In this document: piece by piece, positions 1 to 6,872 of the stretch | How positions within the stretch are numbered: position 1 is the first letter of the stretch | Layout of the letters: each line of letters opens with the position of its first letter | NCBI GenBank assembly: GCA_040381035.1 | Contig: JBEIHY010000112.1 | Coordinates: 1 to 9,417 of the forward strand | Length of the DNA: 9,417 nucleotides | Direction of reading: 5' to 3' | Source: REEB506 sp040381035 | Lineage (GTDB): Bacteria; Pseudomonadota; Alphaproteobacteria; Caulobacterales; Aquidulcibacteraceae | The notes under the pieces: generated by a model | What the model was told of the DNA's origin: nothing | Databases searched by the model: none | Seen by the model: only the letters and a program-made list of their open reading frames with translations | Program-made: the position numbers and the translations under genes

Positions 1-215
1 CCGGTTTGGATGATACGCTCCGGACCAAAGCCATGGCGCACAAGCCGCTCGCGCCCATCCTTTAAGCGCTGGTCGGCATAGCGCGACCGGAAGTCTTCAA
101 CCTCCGCTTCAATCGCCTGCGCCAACAGGTCCCGTGCGCCGGCGCGCAACACCGCTGTCAACGCATCTTCAAATTCTCCTGGCTGAACCGGGCGAACAAC
201 TTTAGCTTCTTTCAT
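1..215 (-). CDS. IS256-family (mutator-type) transposase, N-terminal fragment
   Basis: Reading the minus strand from ATG at 215 gives 71 codons that run off the window edge, with no stop. The product starts MKEAKVVRPVQPGEFEDAL. It then shows the N-terminal signature of IS256/Mutator transposases: LRAGARDLLAQAIEAEVEDF (residues about 23-42) followed by a YAD..L.DGRERLVRHG.GPER.IQT stretch (46-71). Family members are about 400 residues, so only the first sixth is present; the DDE catalytic residues lie outside the window, and whether the gene is intact cannot be judged. AAGGAG (227-232 on the complement) sits about 11 nt before the ATG and supports this start. The enzyme would move the element by cut-and-paste or copy-out through a circular intermediate. 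The family assignment is from remembered conservation, not a search. Confidence 0.88.
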   Translation of the reverse strand, partial: MKEAKVVRPVQPGEFEDALTAVLRAGARDLLAQAIEAEVEDFRSRYADQRLKDGRERLVRHGFGPERIIQT

Positions 216-273
216 GGCGTATCGCTCTCCTTGAGAGGGTTCATGGCGGATTGGACACCAGCCACGATACGCC
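216..273. repeat. 9-bp inverted repeat in the transposase leader
   Basis: ggcgtatcg at 216-224 and its exact reverse complement cgatacgcc at 265-273 are separated by 40 bp, immediately upstream of the transposase ATG. Between them is a second copy of the 9-mer ttcatggcg (240-248), which also spans the transposase start itself at 211-219. On the minus strand the upstream copy opens a 10-codon ORF (MNPLKESDTP, 244-212) whose TGA overlaps the transposase ATGA. In RNA the inverted repeat could fold across the ribosome-binding site (227-232). Folding and function are inference, and 9 bp in GC-rich DNA may be chance. Confidence 0.35.
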
Positions 274-280
274 GATTTGC

Positions 281-472
281 TCATTTGGCCCCGTCACCCA
301 GATTCAAGCATAGCTCCAGGTCGGCGCCGATTTTGGCTTTCAGCGTGGCGGCGACATCAATTTCACTGATGACCCCGAAGCCTTGTTCTGAAAGCGCTGC
401 CTTCGTGCGCGCCACAGCCTCTGCAAACGGGGCGTCGATCATTCGCGCAAAATAATAGGTCATCCGAGACAT
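281..472 (-). pseudogene. DUF302-domain protein, 3'-truncated next to the IS
   Basis: The 63-codon minus-strand ORF starts MSRMTYYFARMIDAPFAEAV and continues with EQGFGVISEIDVAATLKAKIG, the typical opening of DUF302 domains: an YYF-type first strand, then an EGFG(V)..EIDV..TLK.K.G helix/strand region. DUF302 proteins are normally about 125-160 residues and continue after this point with an LGACNP-like motif. Here the similarity fades after residue about 50 (DLELCLNLGDGAK, then TGA), right where the IS leader begins, so the gene looks cut by the insertion. The biochemical function of DUF302 is unknown. The start could be ATG 472 or ATG 463; neither has a clear Shine-Dalgarno. It lies 31 nt after the stop of the 504-878 gene on the same strand and was probably its downstream operon partner. 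Confidence 0.72.
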
Positions 473-503
473 CCCACAACGACGGGTTCGATGCGGGGCG
501 GCG

Positions 504-878
504 TTAGCGCAGAGTCTGCACCTCGGTCACCCGATACACCAACGGTTCATCGGTGGTGTCTTTCACGGTGATGTATTCGCCGCTGATGAATTTGTGACTG
601 TCGAGCTTGAATACGGGTTCGTCGTCTTCAGTCGCGGTACGATCGTAATCGAAGAACCAATTGTTTCCCCGTCGCGTGAGACGCCCGAGGCGCACGGCGC
701 CGTCCGAGGAAAACGCTCTCACGCTGCATTCATCTTTATGCGCGCGCCACTGATCCTCGTCGAGCAACCCGGTTTCAGAAAGCGGCGCCACGAGCGTATA
801 GCCGCGACTGTCGTCGCCTTCGGCTATACCCGCGTCTGGATTGCGCGCCAGGCGCATCACGATTCTATTCAGCGGCAT
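504..878 (-). CDS. Conserved hypothetical protein, 124 aa
   Basis: A soluble, acidic 124-residue product starting MPLNRIVMRLARNPDAG. No signal peptide or membrane segment is visible. The pattern of an N-terminal MRLARNP motif, GYTLVAPL (26-33), W..HKD.C (44-51), a W-F-DY stretch (74-79), DDEP (85-88), and a C-terminal FISGEYITV (97-105) with YRVT (115-118) resembles a small conserved family of unknown function that I recall from alphaproteobacteria; I cannot assign a role. The start is well supported by AGGAGGAG 5 nt upstream. It is divergent from the beta-CASP nuclease gene and shares with it the intergenic region containing the FixK/FNR-like box. It is followed after 31 nt by the DUF302 remnant. 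Confidence 0.88.
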   Translation of the reverse strand: MPLNRIVMRLARNPDAGIAEGDDSRGYTLVAPLSETGLLDEDQWRAHKDECSVRAFSSDGAVRLGRLTRRGNNWFFDYDRTATEDDEPVFKLDSHKFISGEYITVKDTTDEPLVYRVTEVQTLR

Positions 879-883
879 GTGTT

Positions 884-891
884 CTCCTCCT
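884..891 (-). promoter_or_regulatory. Strong Shine-Dalgarno of the 124-aa hypothetical gene
   Basis: The plus strand reads ctcctcct, so the transcript carries AGGAGGAG ending 5 nt before the ATG at 878. It is the best ribosome-binding site in the window and fixes that start. Confidence 0.75.
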
Positions 892-946
892 ATGGGGCGA
901 AGATCAGATCGACTTACCTAAAGAGGCCGATAGGCGGAAGGCGACC

Positions 947-960
947 TTGATCTTGCGCAA
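947..960. promoter_or_regulatory. FixK/FNR-type operator in the divergent intergenic region
   Basis: TTGATCTTGCGCAA fits the alphaproteobacterial FixK2 pattern TTG(A/C)-N6-(T/G)CAA on both strands, and matches the FNR consensus TTGAT-N4-ATCAA at 8 of 10 positions. It lies between two divergent genes. For the minus-strand gene, an AT-rich candidate -10 (around 917-924, TCTTTAGG on the complement) starts about 22 nt beyond the box, close to class II FNR/FixK promoter geometry with the box centred near -41.5. For the plus-strand nuclease, TTATAG (977-982) is only about 16 nt beyond the box, so the fit is poorer. If functional it would couple transcription to low oxygen. This is a single-site match without experimental support. 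Confidence 0.5.
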
Positions 961-996
961 TGGGCCAACATGCGCGTTATAGCAGAAGATGGACGC

Positions 997-1002
997 GGAG
1001 GG
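997..1002 (+). promoter_or_regulatory. Ribosome-binding site selecting the ATG at 1007
   Basis: GGAGGG lies 4 nt before ATG 1007. The in-frame upstream ATG at 989 has no comparable sequence before it. Translation starting at 1007 also puts the protein start just before the first beta-strand of the metallo-beta-lactamase fold. Confidence 0.6.
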
Positions 1003-1006
1003 CGGC

Positions 1007-2584
1007 ATGAGCGCGCGATTGCATTTTTTTGGCGCCGCTGGCTGCGTGACCGGCGCATGTGCGCTGGTGGAGATGGGGCCAGCCAAAGTGCTGGTCGATT
1101 GCGGTCTGTTTCAGGGGTCGAAGACGCTCAAGGCGCTGAACTATGAGCGATTTCCGTTTCGGCCGGAGGAGATCGACGCCGTGCTCCTCACCCACGCCCA
1201 TATCGACCATAGCGGGTTGCTGCCCAAATTAGCGCTGCTGGGGTTCAAAGGGCCAATCTATGCGACCGCGGGCACGATTGAGCTCTGCCGCGTGATGCTC
1301 CCGGACGCCGGCGCAATTCAGGAGATGGAGGTCGAAAGCCTCAACCGGCGCAATCGACGTCGCGGGGCAGAGCAGGTCACACCCATCTACACGAAGGCAG
1401 ACGCCGAGGAGACGCTTGGCCTGTTTCGTTCGACGCCGTTGAATGTCTGGCGCGAGATTGCGCCGGGCGTGCGGGCGCGCTGGTGGAATGCGGGGCATAT
1501 TCTTGGGGCGGCATCTGTTGAAGTTGAACTGACCGAAGGCGAGGTCGCGCAGCACATCTTGTTTTCCGGAGACATTGGCCCGGGAGGACGAGACTATGCA
1601 GACGATCCCGAAGGTCCGTCAGGCGTCGATCACCTGATTGTCGAGAGCACGTATGGCGATGTTGAGCGGCGCATGGTCGGGCAGACCGAACGCCGCAAAG
1701 CCCTCGCCGAGGAGATGCGCGCGGCGCATGCCGCTGGCGGTCCTTTGCTCATCCCTGCGTTTGCCGTCGAGCGCACGCAGGAACTTATCGTTGATCTTCT
1801 CGAACTGATGGAAGCGGGCGAGGCGCCGCCGGGACAGATTTTTCTCGATTCGCCTTTGGCGATCCGCGCCAGCGAGGTCTTTCTGGAGCACGGCCGTCTC
1901 GACCATGGCCAGCATCCGTTTGGCAAGCTGCGCCAGTCACGCTGGCTGCAATACACAGAGAGTGTCGGCGAGAGCCGGGCCATCGAGCGGTTCAAAGGGT
2001 GGCATGTCATTATCGCCGCGAGCGGCATGTGCGATGCGGGCCGCGTGCGTCACCACCTGAAGCGATTATTGTGGCGAGAAGAGGCGACGGTCCTGATCGT
2101 TGGCTTTCAAGCCATCGGCACGCTCGGGCGCTTCCTCCAAGAGGGGCGGCAACGGGTTCGTATCCAAGGCGACGAGATCAAGGTTAGAGCGCGTGTGCGG
2201 TCGCTGGATGTCTATTCCGGGCACGCCGATGCGATTGGTCTCGTCAATTGGGTGAAAGCGCGCGGTCCGGTGAAGGGCTCGATCTTCCTTGCGCATGGTG
2301 AACCGCAGAATCTAACAGGCTTGAAGCGGCGCTTGGTCGAGTCGAAGGCGGCGGATGGCAAAATTCTGGTCGCGGAGCTTGATCAGAGCTATCGCCTGCG
2401 GGCAGCGAGCACCGGTGAACCGGAGAGCGGACCGGCGCCGCGTCTTGAACCAAAGGCGGTTTCGCGCCTGGACTGGCACAATGCGCGGGCGGAATTCCTG
2501 TCGGCGCTGCAGGACAAACTCGAAGCCGCCGCCGACGACGCCGCCCGCGAAGAGATTTTGCGCGGCCTAAAGGGACGCCTCTAG
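1007..2584 (+). CDS. Metallo-beta-lactamase/beta-CASP RNase (CPSF/Ysh1 type)
   Basis: A 525-residue two-metal nuclease; no signal peptide, so cytoplasmic. Numbered from ATG 1007, motif 2 is HAHIDHSG with H63, H65, D67 and H68; motif 3 H164 (AGHILGAA); motif 4 D189 (FSGDIG). The beta-CASP insert supplies motif A E213 (VESTYGD), an AASGMCDAGRVRHHL helix region (337-351), motif B H406 (YSGHAD) and motif C H430 (AHGEP). All catalytic ligands are present, in the arrangement of CPSF73/archaeal CPSF-like exo- or endoribonucleases rather than RNase J. No KH domain precedes the fold. About 60 residues after the last fold strand form a Pro-linker and a charged helix of unknown role. An in-frame ATG at 989 would add six residues but lacks a ribosome-binding site. 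The product should process or degrade RNA; the exact substrate is unknown. Its stop overlaps the convergent adaptor gene by CTAG. Confidence 0.92.
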   Translation: MSARLHFFGAAGCVTGACALVEMGPAKVLVDCGLFQGSKTLKALNYERFPFRPEEIDAVLLTHAHIDHSGLLPKLALLGFKGPIYATAGTIELCRVMLPDAGAIQEMEVESLNRRNRRRGAEQVTPIYTKADAEETLGLFRSTPLNVWREIAPGVRARWWNAGHILGAASVEVELTEGEVAQHILFSGDIGPGGRDYADDPEGPSGVDHLIVESTYGDVERRMVGQTERRKALAEEMRAAHAAGGPLLIPAFAVERTQELIVDLLELMEAGEAPPGQIFLDSPLAIRASEVFLEHGRLDHGQHPFGKLRQSRWLQYTESVGESRAIERFKGWHVIIAASGMCDAGRVRHHLKRLLWREEATVLIVGFQAIGTLGRFLQEGRQRVRIQGDEIKVRARVRSLDVYSGHADAIGLVNWVKARGPVKGSIFLAHGEPQNLTGLKRRLVESKAADGKILVAELDQSYRLRAASTGEPESGPAPRLEPKAVSRLDWHNARAEFLSALQDKLEAAADDAAREEILRGLKGRL

Positions 2585-3768
2585 GGCCGAGCGCGTGCTC
2601 CGGTCCCTTGCGTCGCGGCGCGGACTTGATCGCCATCTGCAAGCGAGTCGGCCGGGAACAAGATCACGCGATCGCCGACGCTCAGTCCATCAAGGATGAC
2701 GCGGTAATGGTCGTCGCCAACGCCGACGCGCACAGGCGTGAGCCGCGCTCGCCCCCGCTCAATCCGGAATACGGCCCAGTCGGCGCCGTTGCGCACCAAG
2801 GCGTCGGTCGGCACACGCAGGGCGTCGGGCAATTCATTGATGATGATGCGTGCATCGAGCCGGAACCCGTGTCCAAGCGCCGGCGCTGTTGTCGGATCGG
2901 CGAGCCGGAGGATGACATTGACCCGCTGTTCTTCGACGCCCAGCGCGGAGATCTTCGTGTGAGCATAGGGCTCGACCCGCGTGACGCGCGCGGCGATCGG
3001 CTCATCTCCGCCCCATCCCTCCAAAATCGCGGGCGCGCCCGCCTGAATGAGCGTTGCGTCCTCAGTCTGGAACTCAGCGACGACTTCAAGGTCGGAGGGA
3101 TCGCCCATCTCAAGGAGCGGTGCGCCGACGGCCACCACGCCCTGACTTTCTTGCAGGATGCGTAGGACGCGCCCAGCGGATGGACTGCGGACGGGTGTTG
3201 CCGATTGCGCCCGTGCGCCGCCGCGTCCCGCCGACACACGGGCGCGCTGCAAATCGGCGCGCCGCGCGACGACATTCGCGCGTGCCGCCCGGAGCGCGGC
3301 GTTGGCCGCGTCGAGCGCCGCGGGTGAGGCGAAGCCTCTTTCCGAAAGCAGTGCGACTCGCGCCTGGTCGCGTTGCGCCAGTTCGGCGCTGGCTTCTGCT
3401 GCGGCGAGCGCTGCCTGCGCGGCCGCGATCGCCGCATCGGCTTCAGCCGCGGTCCGTGCGTCCCGGAGCGCGGGGTCGGCTGGCGCGATGGTTGCCACCA
3501 CGGCGCCGCGTTCAACAGCGTCGCCAGGATGGAGCGATATCCTCTGCACTTCGCCGCCAACGGGTGCGGCGATGACAAAGACGTCGTGGATGCGCGTGCG
3601 TCCCTCGTCGACGATTGTGCGTCTCACCTCGCCGCGACCGATGATCGCCGCTTCAACCAGCGCAGGCCGCGGCAGGGCGAGCCATGTCAGACCGATCGCA
3701 AGCAGAACGCCCGCCGACAGCCAGAGCCATTGCGCCATCGAGAGCTTGGGAATGGCGATGTTCTTCAT
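2581..3768 (-). CDS. HlyD/MacA-family periplasmic adaptor of an ABC efflux pump
   Basis: This 395-residue membrane-fusion protein has a single N-terminal transmembrane anchor (about 13-32, WLWLSAGVLLAIGLTWLAL). The first lipoyl half follows (about 62-96, with GGEVQRI and PGD.V..G), then an Ala/Arg-rich alpha-helical hairpin (about 98-180). The second lipoyl half is at about 190-222 (RSPSAGRVLRI), followed by a beta-barrel (about 225-312) and a membrane-proximal domain (about 315-385, LRVPTDALVRNG). It would bridge the inner-membrane permease and an outer-membrane channel in the periplasm. It is the last gene of the minus-strand operon, starting 3 nt after the permease stop, with no strong Shine-Dalgarno, so reinitiation is likely. 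Its TAG shares CTAG with the stop of the opposing nuclease gene. The transported substrate is unknown. The anchor and order (ATPase, permease, adaptor) resemble DevBCA/MacAB systems. Confidence 0.92.
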   Translation of the reverse strand: MKNIAIPKLSMAQWLWLSAGVLLAIGLTWLALPRPALVEAAIIGRGEVRRTIVDEGRTRIHDVFVIAAPVGGEVQRISLHPGDAVERGAVVATIAPADPALRDARTAAEADAAIAAAQAALAAAEASAELAQRDQARVALLSERGFASPAALDAANAALRAARANVVARRADLQRARVSAGRGGARAQSATPVRSPSAGRVLRILQESQGVVAVGAPLLEMGDPSDLEVVAEFQTEDATLIQAGAPAILEGWGGDEPIAARVTRVEPYAHTKISALGVEEQRVNVILRLADPTTAPALGHGFRLDARIIINELPDALRVPTDALVRNGADWAVFRIERGRARLTPVRVGVGDDHYRVILDGLSVGDRVILFPADSLADGDQVRAATQGTGARARP

Positions 3769-3771
3769 GGA

Positions 3772-6150
3772 TCAATCCCGGGCCTTGAGGACGCCCACCA
3801 TGTCGAGGCGGTCTATGCCCAGACGAACGATGAAAGAGGCGCCGGCGACGCACGCAAGCGTGAAGGCGATGGCGAAGGCGTAGCCGCCTGGATTGAAGAT
3901 GAAGGTGAAACTGTAAATGTCGGTTTGAAAAAGCCGCATGAGCCAGATTCCCAAAATCGTGCCCAGCACGCAACCGAGGGGAACGGCAAGGAGAGCCAGG
4001 ACGAACAATTCACCGACCAGCACGTAAGACGCCTCGCTGCGGGTAAATCCGAGGACCCGCAAGGTCGCCAGGTCGCGCTCTTGCTCGGCCATCGTCACAC
4101 GGGCGGCTGAGAACGCAACGCCGCCGGCCATCACAGCGGCAAACGCGATGTAGAGGTAGTTCATCACGCCCACGCCCTCGTCGAATGCACGCCGCATTGA
4201 TCGTTCGGCCTGGCGGACAAAACTGGCGCCCGCGAGCGACGGCGTTTCCTTGAGCTGGGCGTTGAACGCTGCGTAGCGAGCAGGATCAAGCGAAAGGTGA
4301 GCGCCGGAAATTCGTCCCGGCTCACGAAACAGGCGCCCGAGATCTTCGATATTCATATAGGCGGATGAGCCGACCATCGGATCGACGATGGCTGACACGC
4401 GGATGCGCGCTTGCACACGCCGGCCTGACACCTGCTCGATTTCGATCTCGTCGCCGGGGCCGGCGTGCAGTTTCGCCGCCAGCGCGCGCGCCAAGGCAAT
4501 GCCGGCGACTGGTGGCTCCACCGCTTGGCCCTCACTGCCGATGAGGCGGCTGAGCCGCGCATTGAACGGCAGACCTAGAACGGCCTCGCGGACTTCGAGC
4601 CGCCCGTGGCGTAGCACGACATCGTCGGCGCGAAACGGCTCCGCGGAGATCACGCCGGGCAGGCGCGCGACGGCATGCATGACACCGATCTCCCGGGGCG
4701 CCACGAATGACAAGGTGACGTCTTGTCGATTGGCGACTGAGAAATGCACGCTGAGCAATTGGGTCATGACCGCGGGAAAGGCGCCGGCAACCACGAGCAG
4801 CGCGATGGCCAGCGCGATGCCAATAATGGTCGTGGCTGCGCGGCGCGGAAAGCGCTGGATTCGCCGGAGGATGATGCGTGACTTTGCGTCGAGGCGCGCG
4901 GCGAACCTGGCGAGCATGCCTGACGAGCGTGAGTAAACGGACGGGCGTGGCGGGGCGAGCGCTTCGGCAGGGGCGAGACGCACTGCACGCCAAACCGAGA
5001 AGATCGCGCCGATGCTGACCGCGACGATTGCCGCCGCCCATGCGCCAGCGAATGTCAGCAATCCCGCCGAAAACGCCAGCGCCGGGAAATGGTAATAGTC
5101 TCGATAGATGTCGGCGATCGCGCGGCCCAACACCACGCCGGCTATTGAGCCGAGCGATGCGCCGATCAGGCCGAACATGAGCGCGCTTTTGGCGTAGTGC
5201 CAGGCAACCGCGAGATCGGAATAGCCGAACGCCTTGAGCAGACCGATATTGGAGCGTTCGGTGGCGATGACGCGACCGAGCGCGATGTTGACGAGAAAAG
5301 CCGCGATCACAAGAAAGAAGGCGGGCAAAAAAATCGCCATGGTCGTAAGCTGCTTGATCTCCTCGGAGAGGAAGCGATCAGACGCCATCCGATCGCGGCC
5401 ATAGGCCCCGCTTGAGCCATAGGCACTCAGTACTCCATCGATGGCGGTGCTTACGCGGTGGTCGTCGGCGCCGGGAGAAAGTCGGACGATCGCGTCGTTA
5501 AAGGCGCCGCTCATGTCGAAGGCGCGCGCCAGGGCGGCTCGCCCCATCCAGACCACGCCAAAGCGCTCCGGCTGTGGAAACAGTTCGCCCGGCGCAGAGA
5601 CGAACACGAATTCAGGGGAATTGGCGATGCCGACGATGGTGAGAACGTGCCGTCGGCCGTGAATGGTCGCCGCCAGGTTCGCGCCAATCCTGAGATCGAG
5701 CGCCGTCGCAAACGCCTCGCTGACGATGGCCTCGTCTGCCTTTGCCGGATCGGGCCATCGACCGCGCACCATGGCGAGATCGTTGATGCGCGGCCGGCCG
5801 CCCAGTGGGAGCGAGATGAGCCGAGCCGAGGCAGGCTCTACGATTTGTGGCACATCCAACAGGGCATAGCCGGATATGCGCGTTTCGATGGCGGCCACGT
5901 CCGGGATACGTGCGAGGTCCGCCGCGACGCGATCAGGCGCGCGGACGAGCGAGGCCGCCAGGTGCATCATGCGATAGTCGGCATAATAATCCGCGCGAGT
6001 GTGCTCAAGCGACGCGCGCATGCCGACTGACATGATGTAGACCGACAAGCCGCAGCCGAGCACGAGCGCGACGGCGGCGGCATGAATGCGCATTCGCCAT
6101 ACGTCGCGTAGCAGCTTGCGGTCGAGGGGGCGGGCAACGAGTTTCACCAC
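3772..6150 (-). CDS. ABC transporter permease with two FtsX/MacB-type halves
   Basis: A 792-residue inner-membrane protein with eight likely transmembrane helices: about 23-44, 271-295, 321-346, 359-387, 438-463, 663-685, 709-738 and 755-778. Each half follows the same plan: one helix, a large periplasmic domain (45-270; 464-662), then three helices with FtsX-type coupling sequences (ATERSNIGLLKAFGYS at 296-311; AEQERDLATLRVLGFT at 688-703). One polypeptide may thus supply both permease halves, unlike MacB or DevC, which dimerise. Translation starts with GTG at 6150 (a second GTG at 6147), with GGAG about 5 nt upstream, and overlaps the ATPase stop. The family (LolCE/MacB superfamily) uses ATP-driven periplasmic motion to extrude lipids, peptides or drugs. 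The adaptor downstream points to tripartite efflux rather than simple lipoprotein release; the substrate is unknown. Confidence 0.92.
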   Translation of the reverse strand: MVKLVARPLDRKLLRDVWRMRIHAAAVALVLGCGLSVYIMSVGMRASLEHTRADYYADYRMMHLAASLVRAPDRVAADLARIPDVAAIETRISGYALLDVPQIVEPASARLISLPLGGRPRINDLAMVRGRWPDPAKADEAIVSEAFATALDLRIGANLAATIHGRRHVLTIVGIANSPEFVFVSAPGELFPQPERFGVVWMGRAALARAFDMSGAFNDAIVRLSPGADDHRVSTAIDGVLSAYGSSGAYGRDRMASDRFLSEEIKQLTTMAIFLPAFFLVIAAFLVNIALGRVIATERSNIGLLKAFGYSDLAVAWHYAKSALMFGLIGASLGSIAGVVLGRAIADIYRDYYHFPALAFSAGLLTFAGAWAAAIVAVSIGAIFSVWRAVRLAPAEALAPPRPSVYSRSSGMLARFAARLDAKSRIILRRIQRFPRRAATTIIGIALAIALLVVAGAFPAVMTQLLSVHFSVANRQDVTLSFVAPREIGVMHAVARLPGVISAEPFRADDVVLRHGRLEVREAVLGLPFNARLSRLIGSEGQAVEPPVAGIALARALAAKLHAGPGDEIEIEQVSGRRVQARIRVSAIVDPMVGSSAYMNIEDLGRLFREPGRISGAHLSLDPARYAAFNAQLKETPSLAGASFVRQAERSMRRAFDEGVGVMNYLYIAFAAVMAGGVAFSAARVTMAEQERDLATLRVLGFTRSEASYVLVGELFVLALLAVPLGCVLGTILGIWLMRLFQTDIYSFTFIFNPGGYAFAIAFTLACVAGASFIVRLGIDRLDMVGVLKARD

Positions 6151-6872
6151 TTCAACTCCGAGGGCGGCGCGCGAACAGCGTTCGTCTCGATCGTACGAAT
6201 GCGTCCGTCGGAGAAGTGGATCACTCGCTCACCGAGACGCGCCACATCGGCATTGTGGGTCACGATGAGCGTCGTGGAGCGGTAGCGCTTGTTGATTTCG
6301 ACAAGGGCTTCAAGCACGCGCACGCCTGTCTTGAGGTCGAGCGCACCTGTGGGTTCATCACACAGCAGGACGGCCGGCCGTTTGGCGATGGCGCGGGCAA
6401 CAGCGACGCGCTGCTGCTCGCCGCCCGATAATTGCGCCGGAAAATGATCCATGCGCTCGGCGAGGCCGACCAGATCAAGCGCTTCGTCCGCGCTCAAGGG
6501 GTCTTCGGCGATTTCGCGCACGAGGTCGACATTTTCCCGGGCCGTGAGGCTTGGGATCAAATTGTAAAACTGGAAAATGAACCCGATGTGCCGGCGGCGA
6601 AAGTCCGTCAGCGCGCGCTCGCGCATTGCGGTCAGCGCCGTTTGGTGGAACCAGACTTCGCCGGAGCTGGCGCGGTCGAGTCCGCCGAGGATGTTGAGCA
6701 GCGTCGATTTGCCAGATCCAGATGGGCCCAAAAGGACGATCAATTCGCCTTGTGCGACGTCGAGATCGACATCGCGCAGCGCATGTACTGCGGTTGGACC
6801 GTCTCCGTAGACTTTCGACAGCCCTATGGTGTGAAAGGCGGGTGACGGATCGGTCTCGGCCGCTATCGTCAT
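6144..6872 (-). CDS. ABC transporter ATP-binding protein (LolD/MacB type)
   Basis: This 242-residue nucleotide-binding domain is complete: Walker A GPSGSGKST (49-57), Q-loop Q101 in FIFQFYNLIP, signature LSGGEQQR (148-155), Walker B VLLCDEPTGALD (168-179) and H-loop H206. The FQFYNLIP Q-loop and the LSGGEQQRVAVARA/PTGALD wording are typical of the LolD/MacB/FtsE branch that pairs with FtsX-like permeases. Its ATG overlaps the stop of the pyrophosphokinase gene by four bases (ATGA, 6869-6872). Its own stop overlaps the GTG start of the permease gene, so the three products are probably made in coupled amounts. It acts on the cytoplasmic face of the inner membrane. The ATPase family is certain; the specific substrate is not. 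Confidence 0.95.
   Translation of the reverse strand: MTIAAETDPSPAFHTIGLSKVYGDGPTAVHALRDVDLDVAQGELIVLLGPSGSGKSTLLNILGGLDRASSGEVWFHQTALTAMRERALTDFRRRHIGFIFQFYNLIPSLTARENVDLVREIAEDPLSADEALDLVGLAERMDHFPAQLSGGEQQRVAVARAIAKRPAVLLCDEPTGALDLKTGVRVLEALVEINKRYRSTTLIVTHNADVARLGERVIHFSDGRIRTIETNAVRAPPSELKW

Larger units (their letters stand above)
1..300 (-). mobile_element. Left part of an IS256-family insertion sequence (5' end, partial)
   Basis: This is the leader and transposase start of an IS whose remainder lies before position 1. The transposase points away from the DUF302 remnant, so the IS 5' terminus should lie between the transposase ATG (215) and the last recognisable DUF302 codons (about 305). 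IS256-family leaders are usually some tens of bases up to about 100 bp, so an end near 300 is plausible. The exact terminal inverted repeat cannot be fixed because the other IS end is absent. The outer boundary given is approximate. Confidence 0.6.

Noticed and set aside
231..455. 74-codon plus-strand ORF across the DUF302/IS junction
   Set aside because: It is antisense to the DUF302 remnant and crosses the presumed insertion border, so it is unlikely to be an evolved gene.
989..1006. Upstream start of the beta-CASP nuclease at ATG 989
   Set aside because: No ribosome-binding site precedes it, whereas GGAGGG precedes ATG 1007; the candidate promoter would also place the transcription start very close to 989.
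1007..2584. A beta-lactamase or glyoxalase-type role for the metallo-hydrolase
   Set aside because: The beta-CASP motifs A (E213), B (H406) and C (H430) and the C-terminal HGE are specific to the nucleic-acid-processing branch.
2682..3578. 298-codon minus-strand open frame inside the adaptor gene
   Set aside because: It is a frame-shifted reading of the adaptor, rich in Arg, Ser and Pro, without family features; the overlapping frame encodes a full HlyD-type protein.
3158..3883. Long plus-strand open frames opposite the adaptor and permease genes
   Set aside because: They are Arg/Ala/Ser-rich translations antisense to clear genes with complete domain structure, an expected effect of high GC third positions.
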